Shown here: positions 7,896-17,308 of the stretch, piece after piece
Layout of the letters: each line of letters opens with the position of its first letter
Numbering within the stretch: position 1 is the first letter of the stretch
Assembly (NCBI RefSeq): GCF_051124815.1
Contig: NZ_CP118485.1
Coordinates: 2,480,001 to 2,544,000 of the forward strand
Source of the DNA: Azospirillum sp051124815
GTDB lineage: Bacteria; Pseudomonadota; Alphaproteobacteria; Azospirillales; Azospirillaceae
DNA: 64,000 nucleotides
Direction: 5' to 3'
The notes under the pieces: generated by a model
The model's input: the letters and a program-made list of their open reading frames with translations, nothing else
The model's database searches: none
Told to the model about the DNA's origin: nothing
Position numbers and translations under genes: made by a program

Positions 7896-9098
7896 TCAGG
7901 TCGCCCGCGCCGCCGCCCGCTCCCGCTTGGTGCCGGCGACATAGAGCAGGCCGTAGCCGACCAGCGCCGAGGCGAGCGAGCCGGTCAGCACCCCCAGCCG
8001 CACCGCCACCGCATGCTGCGGGTCGGCGAAGGCCAGCGTGCCGATGAACAGGCTCATGGTGAAGCCGATGCCGGTCAGCACGGCGACTCCATAGAGCTGG
8101 CCCCAGCTGGCCCGCGCCGGCCGCTCGACCACGCCGATATGCACGGCGATCCACACGGCGAGGAACACGCCCACCTGCTTGCCCACGAATAGGCCGAGCG
8201 CGATGCCCAGCGGTACCGGCTCCAGCAGGCTGGCGGGGGTGATGCCGTCCAGCGGCACGCCGGCATTGGCCAGCGCGAAGACCGGCATGATGAGGAAGGC
8301 GACCCAGGGATGCAGCGCATGCTCCAGGCAATAGAGCGGCGCATCCTCCGCCCGCTTGCCGTCCGGCCCCTTGACCCGCAGGGGGATGGCGAAAGCCAGG
8401 ACGACGCCGGCCAGCGTGGCGTGGATGCCCGATTTCAGCACGCACACCCACAGCACCAGTCCCAGCAGCAGATAGGGCGTCAGCGAGCGCACCCCGGCCC
8501 GGTTCAGCAGCCAGAGCCCGACCGCCGATGCCGCCGCCAGCCCCAGCGCCATCGGCACCAGCCCGTGGCTGTAGAAGACGGCGATGATCACGATGGCGCC
8601 CAGATCGTCCATGATCGCCAACGCCAGCAGGAAAACGCGCAGGCTGGCCGGCACCCGGTTGCCCAGCAGGGCCAGCACGCCGAGGGCGAAGGCGATGTCG
8701 GTGGCCGCCGGGATCGCCCAGCCCTGCAGGGCGCCCGGTTCGGCCTGTGCGAACAGGCAATAGACCAGCGCTGGCACCGCCATGCCGCCCACGGCCGCGA
8801 TGCCCGGCAGCATCGCCTTGGCCGGGCTGGACAATTCACCCTCCAGCACCTCGCGCTTGATCTCCAGCCCGACCAGCAGGAAGAAGATCGCCATCAGCCC
8901 GTCGTTGATCCACAGGATCAGCGGCTTGTCCAAGCCGACGCCGCCCGCCGTCACCGCCAGCTTCGTTGCCAGGATCGAATCGTACAGCGGGGCCGCCGGC
9001 GAGTTCGCCCACAACAGGGCGAGCACCGCCGCAATCATCAGGACCACGCCGCTGGCGCTTTCGGTTTTCAGGAAGGTGGCGAGGCGTCCAAGCGTCAT
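7896..9098 (-). CDS. nhaA: Na+/H+ antiporter NhaA
   Basis: The 400-residue protein has about 12 hydrophobic segments and the NhaA signatures. These are the paired aspartates in ALAIMDDLGAIVIIAVFY, which bind the ions, and WINDGLMAIFFLLVGLEIKRE near the N-terminus. ATDIAFALGVLALLG and GIGFTMSLFIGTLAF are also family motifs. It exchanges cytoplasmic sodium for external protons and supports pH and salt homeostasis. The length is normal and no disruption is seen. Confidence 0.93.
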   Translation of the reverse strand: MTLGRLATFLKTESASGVVLMIAAVLALLWANSPAAPLYDSILATKLAVTAGGVGLDKPLILWINDGLMAIFFLLVGLEIKREVLEGELSSPAKAMLPGIAAVGGMAVPALVYCLFAQAEPGALQGWAIPAATDIAFALGVLALLGNRVPASLRVFLLALAIMDDLGAIVIIAVFYSHGLVPMALGLAAASAVGLWLLNRAGVRSLTPYLLLGLVLWVCVLKSGIHATLAGVVLAFAIPLRVKGPDGKRAEDAPLYCLEHALHPWVAFLIMPVFALANAGVPLDGITPASLLEPVPLGIALGLFVGKQVGVFLAVWIAVHIGVVERPARASWGQLYGVAVLTGIGFTMSLFIGTLAFADPQHAVAVRLGVLTGSLASALVGYGLLYVAGTKRERAAARAT

Positions 9099-9458
9099 CG
9101 CGTCTCGTCTTTCCGGTCTGTTGGTCGAATTCGAAGGGTCTCGGAACGGAACACATGGGTCCGCAACGCTTCCGTTGGAAGATGCCCGAGGTGAAATTGC
9201 CGGAGAAAAATGCCAACGCAGAGCATCGCGGCGAAGTGACGCGCTTCTGCATCTAAGCTGCTGCCGGCACTCCCATTTTCCGGATCGAATACTTGGGACC
9301 GCTGACGCTTATGCCGTTTGGTCGCTGGCGACGCCGGGGCGCGGCCAACACAATACAGGCAACACAGCAAAGCCGCGGGCATCGGTCGTCGCAAGACGGA
9401 TGAGCCGGCGGCTTGGGGCAAGGCCGGAAAACGGCCGCCCGTTCCGGAGGAAACGACC
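9099..9458. other. Divergent intergenic region
   Basis: About 360 bp lie between nhaA and the small zinc-ribbon gene. A 33-codon frame at 9154-9255 (beginning MGPQRFRWKMPEV) is open but lacks a clear ribosome site, so I do not call it. No terminator or repeat was found. Confidence 0.4.
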
Positions 9459-9710
9459 ATGACCACGCTTTACTGCGCCTGCTGCGGCAGGCCCTTCGTC
9501 CGCACGTCCGCAAGGGGACCGGCGCCCATCTATTGCTCCCAGGATTGCCGGCTTCAGATGGCGATCCGCCGGCGTGCCTGGAGTGATCGGGTGAGCCGCG
9601 ACAGGACGGCCACCCGGCAGACCGTCGAGCGGCACGAGGTGGAGCCGGCCCCCTTCGGCCGCCTCCCCGCCGCAGCGGGCGGACAGCGGACTGCAGCCAC
9701 CTGGAGGTGA
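9459..9710 (+). CDS. Small zinc-ribbon-like protein (83 aa)
   Basis: The N-terminus has two Cys pairs, YCACCGRPF and YCSQDCRLQ, about 20 residues apart, which fit a four-Cys zinc ribbon. The rest is basic and low in hydrophobic residues. GGAGG eight nt before the ATG supports the start. It could bind nucleic acid or be a small regulator, but no family name can be given. The C-terminal third looks disordered. Confidence 0.65.
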   Translation: MTTLYCACCGRPFVRTSARGPAPIYCSQDCRLQMAIRRRAWSDRVSRDRTATRQTVERHEVEPAPFGRLPAAAGGQRTAATWR

Positions 9711-9899
9711 GACGTACCGCCCCCCGGATCAGCGGCAAGAGGGCGGTAAGACCGGGGAAGAGTGGCGGAAAAATGGAACTGGCCCCTCTTGCAGCGGGCC
9801 GAAGCCGACCTCATGTGCTCGCGGTCACGCTGGCACCCCGCGGTGCCGGCGCGCCTTTCACTGACCGCGCATCACCGACCGCCGGAGCCCCGCCCCTTC

Positions 9900-10619
9900 A
9901 TGCTCGACCTGCTCGCCGACCCGAATGTCTGGGCCAGCCTTCTGACGTTGACCGCGTTGGAGATCGTGCTGGGCATCGACAACATCATCTTCATCTCGAT
10001 CATGGCGTCGAAGCTGCCGCCCGAACGGCAGCACAGCGCGCGCCGCGTCGGCCTGGCGCTGGCGCTGATCACCCGTCTGGCGCTGCTGGCCTCCATCGCC
10101 TGGGTGGCGCAGCTGACCCAGCCGCTGTTCACCGTCGCCGGCTGGGAGGTGTCGGGCCGCGACCTGATCCTGATCCTGGGCGGCCTGTTCCTGCTGGCCA
10201 AGGGCACGCTGGAGATCCACCACACCGTCGAAGGCCATGAGGAGAGCGGATCGGCGCCCAAGCACGCCACCTTCACCTCGGTGGTCGTCCAGATCATGTT
10301 CCTGGACATCGTCTTCTCGCTCGACAGTGTCATCACCGCCGTCGGCATGTCCGACCATCTGCCGGTGATGATCGCCGCCGTCGTCATCGCCATGGCGGTG
10401 ATGCTGTTCGCCTCCGGCCCGGTCGGCGACTTCGTCAACCGTCACACCACGGTGAAGATGCTGGCGCTGTCCTTCCTGCTGCTGGTCGGCGTGGCGCTGG
10501 TGGCGGACGGCGTCGGCTTCCACATCCCCAAGGGCTATCTGTACTTCGCCATCGCCTTCTCCGCCCTGGTGGAGGCGCTGAACCTGATGGCCCGGCGCAA
10601 GCAGAGCCCGGGGCACTGA
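9900..10619 (+). CDS. TerC/Alx family membrane protein
   Basis: The 239-residue protein has seven hydrophobic helices and both TerC acidic signatures: LEIVLGIDNIIFISI near residue 20 and FLDIVFSLDSVITAVGMS near residue 140. These helices are thought to form a metal-ion path; the family includes manganese exporters of the Alx/MeeF type and tellurium-resistance TerC. The ATG at 9900 starts directly before the first helix. I looked for a yybP-ykoY manganese riboswitch in the leader and could not support one. Confidence 0.85.
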   Translation: MLDLLADPNVWASLLTLTALEIVLGIDNIIFISIMASKLPPERQHSARRVGLALALITRLALLASIAWVAQLTQPLFTVAGWEVSGRDLILILGGLFLLAKGTLEIHHTVEGHEESGSAPKHATFTSVVVQIMFLDIVFSLDSVITAVGMSDHLPVMIAAVVIAMAVMLFASGPVGDFVNRHTTVKMLALSFLLLVGVALVADGVGFHIPKGYLYFAIAFSALVEALNLMARRKQSPGH

Positions 10620-10662
10620 CGGCGAAGGGGGGACGCCCGTCCCGGCGCCCCCCATTTCTCCC

Positions 10663-11073
10663 TCACGCCTCGGCGCGTTCGGCCATCATGTGCTCGTAGG
10701 CGACCTTGAACAGGTCGCGGATCGACACGATGCCGACCGCGCGCTTGCCCTGGGTGATCGGCAGGTGGCGGTAATGCTTGTCGTGCATCAGCTTCAGCGC
10801 GTCGACCGCGTCGGCGTCGGGCGGCAGGCTGTCGGGGTTGCGGGTCATCACCGCGCCGACCTCCACCGCCGACGGGTCGAGGTCCTTGGACAGCACCTTG
10901 TTGTTCAGGTCGCGTTCGGTGACGATGCCGATCAGGGCGCCGTGATCGACCACCAGCACCGCGCCGATGTTCTTGTCGGCCATCATCTTCGACACGGTGG
11001 CGACGGAGGTATCCTCCGGCACCAGGATCAGCTCCTGCGACTTCACGACGTCCGGAACCAGCTTGCGTTTCAT
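10663..11073 (-). CDS. Two-CBS-domain protein
   Basis: The 136-residue protein consists of two CBS motifs. The first ends MADKNIGAVLVVD-GALIGIVTERDL and the second MHDKHYRHLPITQ-RAVGIVSIRDL. CBS pairs bind adenine nucleotides or SAM and sense energy state. The stand-alone form probably regulates a partner in trans. GGGGGAG before the ATG at 11073 sets the start. It is convergent with terC. Confidence 0.85.
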   Translation of the reverse strand: MKRKLVPDVVKSQELILVPEDTSVATVSKMMADKNIGAVLVVDHGALIGIVTERDLNNKVLSKDLDPSAVEVGAVMTRNPDSLPPDADAVDALKLMHDKHYRHLPITQGKRAVGIVSIRDLFKVAYEHMMAERAEA

Positions 11074-11191
11074 GACTCCCCCGATGATCTGGTTGTTGTG
11101 GACCAGACTGTAGCCAAAGCGGACGATCGGGGAGAACAACGGCATTGCAGCAAACCCGGCGCCGATTGTCGCAGGCAGATCTTTCGAATAC

Positions 11192-12406
11192 TTACGAAGT
11201 TTTTGGGGACGTGTAAGCCGACCCCGCCGACGCCTTCCGGCCGGCGATCACCATGCCCAGCACCAGCAGCAGCGTGCCCAGCACCACCGCGACGGCGGCA
11301 CCCAGCAGCGCGGCGTTGAAGCTGCCGGTGTGCGTCACCACCAGCCCGGCCGGCAGCGGCCCGATGATCTGCCCCAGCCCATAGGCGGCGGTCAGCGCCC
11401 CGACCACCCGCGCCGAGGCTCCGCCCGAAAGCTGCCGCCCCAGCGCGAAGGCCTGCGACACGATCCCGACGAAGGTGCCGCCGAACAGCAGGGCCGAGAC
11501 CACCGACGCGGTGGGCGATCCGGTCATCGGCAGCAGGATGGCCACCGTCTGCGTCAGATGCGCCAGGATCAGCGACCACCAGCTGTTGGTGCGCCGGGCG
11601 ACCGCCGCCCAGAACACCCCGGCGCCCATCGCCCCGATGCCGACCACCATCCAGGCGGCTTCGCCCACCGCGGCGGTGCCGGGATCGGTCTTCAGGATCG
11701 ACACCAGGAAGGTGGCCGACACGATGTAGCCGCCACCCTCCAGGAAATAGGCGAGCGTCAGCAGCAGCAGCGGTGCCGACAGCCCGCCCGCCCGCGCCGG
11801 GGCGGCACCCTCCGCCTTGGCGGCCATGGCATGGTGCAGCGGCGGCGGATCGCGCACCCAGAGGCCGGGCATCAGCCCCAGCACGGCGCAGATCGCCCCC
11901 AATGCCAGCCAATCGCCGTCCCAGCCCAGCCGCCCGCCGAACAGCGCGACGAACAGCCCGGATGCGGCGATGCCCACCCCGATCCCGGTATAGAGCCAGC
12001 CGGCCAGCCGCTCCCCGCCGCCGCGGGTCAGCGTGTCCAGCACCATGGCGATGCCCAGGATGAAGATGCCGGCGCTCGACACCCCCGACAGGAAACGCAG
12101 GACCAGCCAGACCGGCATCGCCTGCCCGGCGTCACCCAGGTCGAGCCCCATCGCCGCGGTGGTGGCGACGCTGACCAGCAGCGACAGCCGGAAAACGGCG
12201 GTGCGCATGGCACCGTGCGGCACCAACCCGGCCCCCAGCGCGCCGATGAAATATCCCAGATAGTTGAGCGAGGCGAGCAGCCCCGCCCCGTCGGCCCGCA
12301 GCCCGGTGGCGTCCTGCATCGCCGGCAGGATCGGGGTGAAGGCGAAGCGCGCAACCCCCATCGCGATGGCAAGCCCGATCAGGCCGCCAACCAGCACCCG
12401 AACCAT
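11192..12406 (-). CDS. MFS transporter, YbfB/YjiJ type
   Basis: The 404-residue protein has twelve hydrophobic segments and begins with the motif GVARFAFTPILPAMQ, which is typical of the YbfB/YjiJ branch of the major facilitator superfamily. GYFIGALGAG and a basic loop between helices are also visible. The substrate is unknown. It is divergent from a LysR gene 177 bp away, an arrangement seen repeatedly for this transporter family, so the LysR protein is its likely regulator. Confidence 0.85.
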   Translation of the reverse strand: MVRVLVGGLIGLAIAMGVARFAFTPILPAMQDATGLRADGAGLLASLNYLGYFIGALGAGLVPHGAMRTAVFRLSLLVSVATTAAMGLDLGDAGQAMPVWLVLRFLSGVSSAGIFILGIAMVLDTLTRGGGERLAGWLYTGIGVGIAASGLFVALFGGRLGWDGDWLALGAICAVLGLMPGLWVRDPPPLHHAMAAKAEGAAPARAGGLSAPLLLLTLAYFLEGGGYIVSATFLVSILKTDPGTAAVGEAAWMVVGIGAMGAGVFWAAVARRTNSWWSLILAHLTQTVAILLPMTGSPTASVVSALLFGGTFVGIVSQAFALGRQLSGGASARVVGALTAAYGLGQIIGPLPAGLVVTHTGSFNAALLGAAVAVVLGTLLLVLGMVIAGRKASAGSAYTSPKTS

Positions 12407-12583
12407 GATCCACGCCCTCTCGGTTTTTCAGCCGGCTCTTTTGATCAGCAACCGTTCGGCCGGCCGATTGATTTGGCCTCCATCATGGCCGCGGCACTGC
12501 CCTCATTTCCAATGAATTGTTCTGATGATAAGCTCCACTCCGAGTGATGGGTGCCATGCACCGACGGTTGGGGAGATGTTGCT

Positions 12584-13543
12584 ATGGATCTGGCCGGTTT
12601 GCGGGTGGTGAAGGCGGTGGCCGACACCGGCAGCGTCAGCCGGGCGGCGGAGGCGCTGAACTGCGTACAGTCCAATGTCACCGCGCGGATCAAGCGGCTG
12701 GAGGAGGATTTGGGCGTCGACCTGTTCCTGCGCCTCAGCCGCGGGATGGAACCGACGCCGGCCGGCCGGGTGCTCAGCGGCTATGCCGACCGGGTGCTGC
12801 GGCTGGTCGCCCAGGCCCGCGATGCGGTGGCGGAGGCGGCCGGGCGCGGCGGCCGGCTGGCGGTGGGCAGCATGGAATCGACCGCCGCGGTGCGGTTGCC
12901 GCCGATCCTGGCGCGCTTTCACCGCGACCATCCCGACGTGGAGCTGACCATCACCCCCGGTCCGACCGAGACCCTGCTGACCGAGGTGCTGGCCGGGCGG
13001 CTCGACGGCGCCTTCGTCGGCGGCGAGGTGGCGCATCCCGACCTGATCGCCCGCCGCATCTTCGACGAGGAGCTGGTGCTGGCCGAACCGGCGGCCGGGC
13101 TGACCACCGACAGCGCGCGCCGCACCCTGATCGCCTTCGGCCGGGCCTGCGCCTATCGCGGCCGGGCGGAGATGGCGATGCGCGAGGCCGGGCGCGTGCC
13201 CTTCCGCGTCATGGAGTTCGGCGCGCTGGACGCCATCCTGGGCTGCGTCGGCGCCGGCATGGGGGTGACCGTCATCCCGCGCTCGGTGGTGGAACGCGAT
13301 CCCTGGCGCGAGTTGCTGGTCGCCCGGCCGCTGCCGCAAGCGCTGGGCCGCATGCCGACGCAGTTCGTGCGCCGCACCGACGCCATTGAGACCGCCAGCC
13401 TGCGCGCCTTTCTCGAAGCCTTCTCCGGGGACACCGCTTCCGTTGCCCATTTGCCCATTCCCCTTTTGAGAGAGGCCGCCACGGGTGCGACAGGGTCGCC
13501 CACATCACGCGCAGGGTTGAACGGCTCGTCCGCGGCATGCTAG
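12584..13543 (+). CDS. LysR family regulator divergent from the MFS gene
   Basis: The N-terminal winged helix (LRVVKAVADTGSVSRAAEAL, then VTARIKRLEEDLGVDLF) is typical of LysR proteins. The following 200 residues form the periplasmic-binding-like effector domain. The ATG at 12584 gives the normal distance to the helix-turn-helix. It probably controls the divergent transporter gene and itself through the 177-bp intergenic region. The last 35 residues beyond ASLRAFLEAF are low-complexity and may be an unneeded read-on. Confidence 0.88.
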   Translation: MDLAGLRVVKAVADTGSVSRAAEALNCVQSNVTARIKRLEEDLGVDLFLRLSRGMEPTPAGRVLSGYADRVLRLVAQARDAVAEAAGRGGRLAVGSMESTAAVRLPPILARFHRDHPDVELTITPGPTETLLTEVLAGRLDGAFVGGEVAHPDLIARRIFDEELVLAEPAAGLTTDSARRTLIAFGRACAYRGRAEMAMREAGRVPFRVMEFGALDAILGCVGAGMGVTVIPRSVVERDPWRELLVARPLPQALGRMPTQFVRRTDAIETASLRAFLEAFSGDTASVAHLPIPLLREAATGATGSPTSRAGLNGSSAAC

Positions 13544-13629
13544 GCAGGCGCGGGTTGGCCATCCGGCCCGGTGCCATGCGCGTGCCCAGTCCCGCCGGCA
13601 TCGCCGGCCGGAACAGCGGAGAAGAGATC

Positions 13630-13962
13630 ATGCCCTACGTCGTCACCGACGGCTGCATCAAGTGCAAGTACACCGACTGCGTCGAAGTCTGCCCCGTGGA
13701 TTGCTTCTACGAGGGTGAGAACATGCTGGTCATCCACCCGGACGAGTGCATCGACTGCGGCGTGTGCGAGCCGGAATGCCCGGCCGAGGCGATCGTCCCC
13801 GATACCGACGACCGCGCGACCAAGTGGCTGGAGATGAACCGCGACTATTCCGGCCAGTGGCCGAACATCACCCGCAAGAAGGACGCGCCGGCGGACGCCG
13901 ACGAGTTCAAGGGCGTCGACGGCAAGTTCGAGAAGTACTTCTCCCCGAAGGCGGGCGGCTGA
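13630..13962 (+). CDS. fdxA: Seven-iron ferredoxin FdxA
   Basis: The 110-residue protein has the FdxA pattern: CIKCKYTDCVEVCPVDCF for a 3Fe-4S plus part of a 4Fe-4S site, then CIDCGVCEPECP for the second cluster. The conserved C-terminal segment EMNRDYSGQWPNI follows. It is a low-potential electron carrier. In Rhodospirillales it normally sits just upstream of carD, as here. GAGAAGAGATC before the ATG serves as the ribosome site. Confidence 0.93.
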   Translation: MPYVVTDGCIKCKYTDCVEVCPVDCFYEGENMLVIHPDECIDCGVCEPECPAEAIVPDTDDRATKWLEMNRDYSGQWPNITRKKDAPADADEFKGVDGKFEKYFSPKAGG

Positions 13963-14104
13963 GGCCGGACCAGCGGATGCGGCCCGGCTATTCCGAGTCG
14001 GGCTGCATCAACCGATTGCACTCCCCGATGTTGCTATGCAAAATCGACGGGGCGGCCATGGCCGGGCGATGGACGATTTCCGCCCGGTAGGTTGCGCGTT
14101 CCCT

Positions 14105-14133
14105 TTGTAACTCGGGCGTAACATCGCTATAAT
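14105..14133 (+). promoter_or_regulatory. Sigma-70 type promoter of carD
   Basis: TTGTAA and TATAAT are separated by exactly 17 bp, a near-consensus housekeeping promoter. Transcription would start about 14,140, leaving a leader of roughly 175 nt before the carD ATG. That leader holds a GATGGG-TC-CCATC hairpin and a GC-rich segment that ends in CCTTTTTCG. Confidence 0.75.
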
Positions 14134-14314
14134 GCGCGACCGGAGCCGGCCTCCGCGCCATTGCCGGTTTTCCCTACGCTCCAGGACCTGTGGCTTTTGT
14201 GATCGTCGTGGATGGGTCCCATCCCCACGGCGCCATAACTGTCCGGGGTCCTTTTTCGTCCCTTCCACCGGGGCGGCAAAATGGCGTGATCGCGAGAAGT
14301 GAGAGCCAATCCAA

Positions 14315-14815
14315 ATGTCGAACAAGCTTGACTTCGAAGCCGGTGACTTCGTCGTTTATCCGGCTCATGGCGTCGGTCGGGTCGAAGGGATCGAGACCCA
14401 CAGCATCGCCGGACTCGAGGTTCAACTCTACGCGATCACGTTCGAGAAAGAGCGCATGACGCTCAAGGTTCCGGTCACCAAGGCCCGCAACGCCGGCCTG
14501 CGCCGCCTGTCCTCCAAGGACCGCATCAAGGTCGCGCTGGAGACTCTGCAGGGCCGGTCGCGCGTCCGCCGTACGATGTGGAGCCGCCGCGCCCAGGAGT
14601 ATGAGGCCAAGATCAACTCCGGCGATCCGGTGTCGATCGCCGAGGTGGTGCGCGACCTGTACCGCGGCGCCGACCAGTCCGACCAGTCCTACAGCGAGCG
14701 CCAGATCTATCAGGCCGCCCTGGAGCGTCTGGCCCGCGAACTGGCCGCCGTCGAGAAGATCGACGAGACCAAGGCGACGGAGCGTCTGGAATCGGTGCTG
14801 TCCAAGGCCGCCTGA
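14315..14815 (+). CDS. carD: CarD family transcription regulator
   Basis: The 166-residue protein has the N-terminal RNA-polymerase-interacting (TRCF-like Tudor) domain, DFVVYPAHGVGRVEGIE, and the helical C-terminal domain, including MWSRRAQEYEAKINSGDP and VVRDLYRG. CarD binds the RNA polymerase beta subunit and stabilises open promoter complexes. The gene has its own strong promoter with a long leader and a strong terminator behind it, so it is probably a single-gene unit. The position between fdxA and rpoH is conserved in the group. Confidence 0.92.
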   Translation: MSNKLDFEAGDFVVYPAHGVGRVEGIETHSIAGLEVQLYAITFEKERMTLKVPVTKARNAGLRRLSSKDRIKVALETLQGRSRVRRTMWSRRAQEYEAKINSGDPVSIAEVVRDLYRGADQSDQSYSERQIYQAALERLARELAAVEKIDETKATERLESVLSKAA

Positions 14816-14860
14816 GTCCAGGTCTCGGTTGCCGGCCTCCACATAGCCGTTTGTGACACG

Positions 14861-14906
14861 AACGGGCGCGCGGCTGCTACGTCACGCCGCGCGCCCGTCT
14901 CGTTTT
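14861..14906 (+). terminator. Rho-independent terminator of carD
   Basis: A stem of 13 bp (ACGGGCGCGCGGC with GCCGCGCGCCCGT) around an 11-nt loop is followed by CTCGTTTTT. It lies about 45 bp behind the carD stop codon. Confidence 0.88.
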
Positions 14907-15004
14907 TCGCCTTTGTTTCCGTGGCATGACACGCCTAAACTCCCGCCGCCTTCCGGCAGACGCCGCCGGAACGACTTCGCGAACGACGTCGAAGGGAATC
15001 CAGT

Positions 15005-15955
15005 TTGGGTCTGCCGCCGCGCCTTGCTCTTCCCAACCGTCAGGCCAGCCGCCATGCCGCGAGCATCGTCGGCGCCGTCGAGGACGGCAGCCGTTTCGCC
15101 TCGCTCGGCCGGCCGCGCCGCGTCTGGGCCATCGGCGCGATCCATGCTCAGCCCGACCGGCTGGACTTGATCCACAACGCCATCGGCCAGCGATTCCGCC
15201 CCGGCGACCGGCTGGTCTATCTCGGCAACATGATCGGTTTCGGCGACCGGGTGGTGGAGACCATCGACCGGCTGCTGGCCTTCCGCATCGCCCTGCTGGC
15301 GATGCCGGGCATGATCGCGTCGGACATCGTCTATCTGCGCGGCCAGCAGGAGGAGATGTGGCAGAAGTTGCTGCAACTCCATTTCGCTCCCGATCCCCGC
15401 ACCGTGCTGGACTGGATGCTGCGCCAGGGCGTGGCGCCGACGCTGGCCGCCTATGGCGGCAACCTGGATGCCGGGATGGCGGGCGCGCGCGGCGGTGCGG
15501 TGATGCTGGGGCGCTGGACGCGCGAGTTGCGGCAGGCGGTGGCCGCGCGGCCGGGGCACGAACAGCTGTTCAACGCCCTGCGCCGTGCCGCCTACACCGG
15601 TGGTGCAGCCAATGAGGGGGCACCTGATGGCGCCGACGGCGATGGCTGGACCGGCAACAGCCGGGGCGGAGGAAGCCTGCTGCTGGTCAATTCCGGCATC
15701 GATCCCCGGCGCCCGCTGACCGGCCAGGGCGACGCCTTCTGGTGGGGCAGCGCCGGCTTCGCCCGGCTGGAGCAGCCCTATGGCGGTTTCAATCGTCTGG
15801 TGCGCGGCTACGACCCCAACTGGACACCGGAGAGTCCCGGCGTGGATGTCGGGCCGGTGACGGTGACGCTGGACGGCGGCTGCGGCCGTGGCGGCCACCT
15901 CGTTTGCGCCTGTTTCGATTCTTTCGGTGAGATGCTGGACCTTTTCCAAGCGTGA
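15005..15955 (+). CDS. Metallophosphoesterase-like protein
   Basis: The 316-residue protein has the overall pattern of calcineurin-like phosphoesterases: a first metal motif in AIGAIHAQPDRLD, then GDRLVYLGNMIGFGD and later LLLVNSGIDPRRPL. Several canonical metal ligands are altered (GNMIG instead of GDYVD; IHAQ instead of DIHG), so activity is doubtful. No ATG fits; a TTG at 15005 preceded by AGGGAA is the best start. Its place between carD and rpoH suggests a conserved neighbour rather than a partner. Confidence 0.7.
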   Translation: MGLPPRLALPNRQASRHAASIVGAVEDGSRFASLGRPRRVWAIGAIHAQPDRLDLIHNAIGQRFRPGDRLVYLGNMIGFGDRVVETIDRLLAFRIALLAMPGMIASDIVYLRGQQEEMWQKLLQLHFAPDPRTVLDWMLRQGVAPTLAAYGGNLDAGMAGARGGAVMLGRWTRELRQAVAARPGHEQLFNALRRAAYTGGAANEGAPDGADGDGWTGNSRGGGSLLLVNSGIDPRRPLTGQGDAFWWGSAGFARLEQPYGGFNRLVRGYDPNWTPESPGVDVGPVTVTLDGGCGRGGHLVCACFDSFGEMLDLFQA

Positions 15956-16237
15956 TCCATCCTTAGGTCCAGCCTGACCTTTAATCCCGTCCGCCCCCTT
16001 CCCTGGTATAGGTCCGGCGATCCTTCCGGCAGCCTTTCCCTGGGCCGCCGGCAAAATCCTCCGTCTCTTGTGATCCGTCCCCCCTACACCTGCGTATGAT
16101 TCCGCAACAGGGCGCGCTCATGCTTGTTGTCTAACCCGACGGCATCGACCGGGGGCAGGCGGCAAAGCGGCGAAGACCCGATAGTACGGGGATATGCGAA
16201 GGAACACGATGCCGCCCAGACGGGAAGGAAGGGACGG

Positions 16238-17134
<897 letters not shown>

Positions 17135-17141
17135 GATAGCG

Positions 17142-17293
17142 CCCTCTCCCGCCCCGGGAGAGGGAGGGGACCCGCGCCGTCAGGCGTGGGGAGGGTGAGG
17201 GGCATTCCGAACGTGGATTTATGACCCTTGCCTCACCCCTCACCCTTCCCATGCTCCGCATGGGCCCCTTCCCTCTCCCGGGGCGGGAGAGGG
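17142..17293. repeat. 152-bp palindromic intergenic element
   Basis: Two 23-bp ends are perfect inverted copies of each other (left CCCTCTCCCGCCCCGGGAGA..., right ...CTCTCCCGGGGCGGGAGAGG), and each end is also a hairpin by itself. The inner parts are inverted repeats of lower identity (GGGAGGGTGAGGGGC and CCTCACCCCTCACCC). It has the look of a MITE-like or REP-type dispersed repeat and separates the convergent rpoH and purH genes. Confidence 0.85.
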
Positions 17294-17308
17294 AGAGTTA
17301 TCAACACC

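Noticed and set aside
9154..9255. 33-codon frame between nhaA and the zinc-ribbon gene
   Set aside because: The frame is short, lacks a ribosome site and has no recognisable feature, so it was not called.
9711..9899. yybP-ykoY manganese riboswitch before the TerC gene
   Set aside because: I could not find the conserved core pairings or the two facing loops; only scattered GC-rich helices are present.
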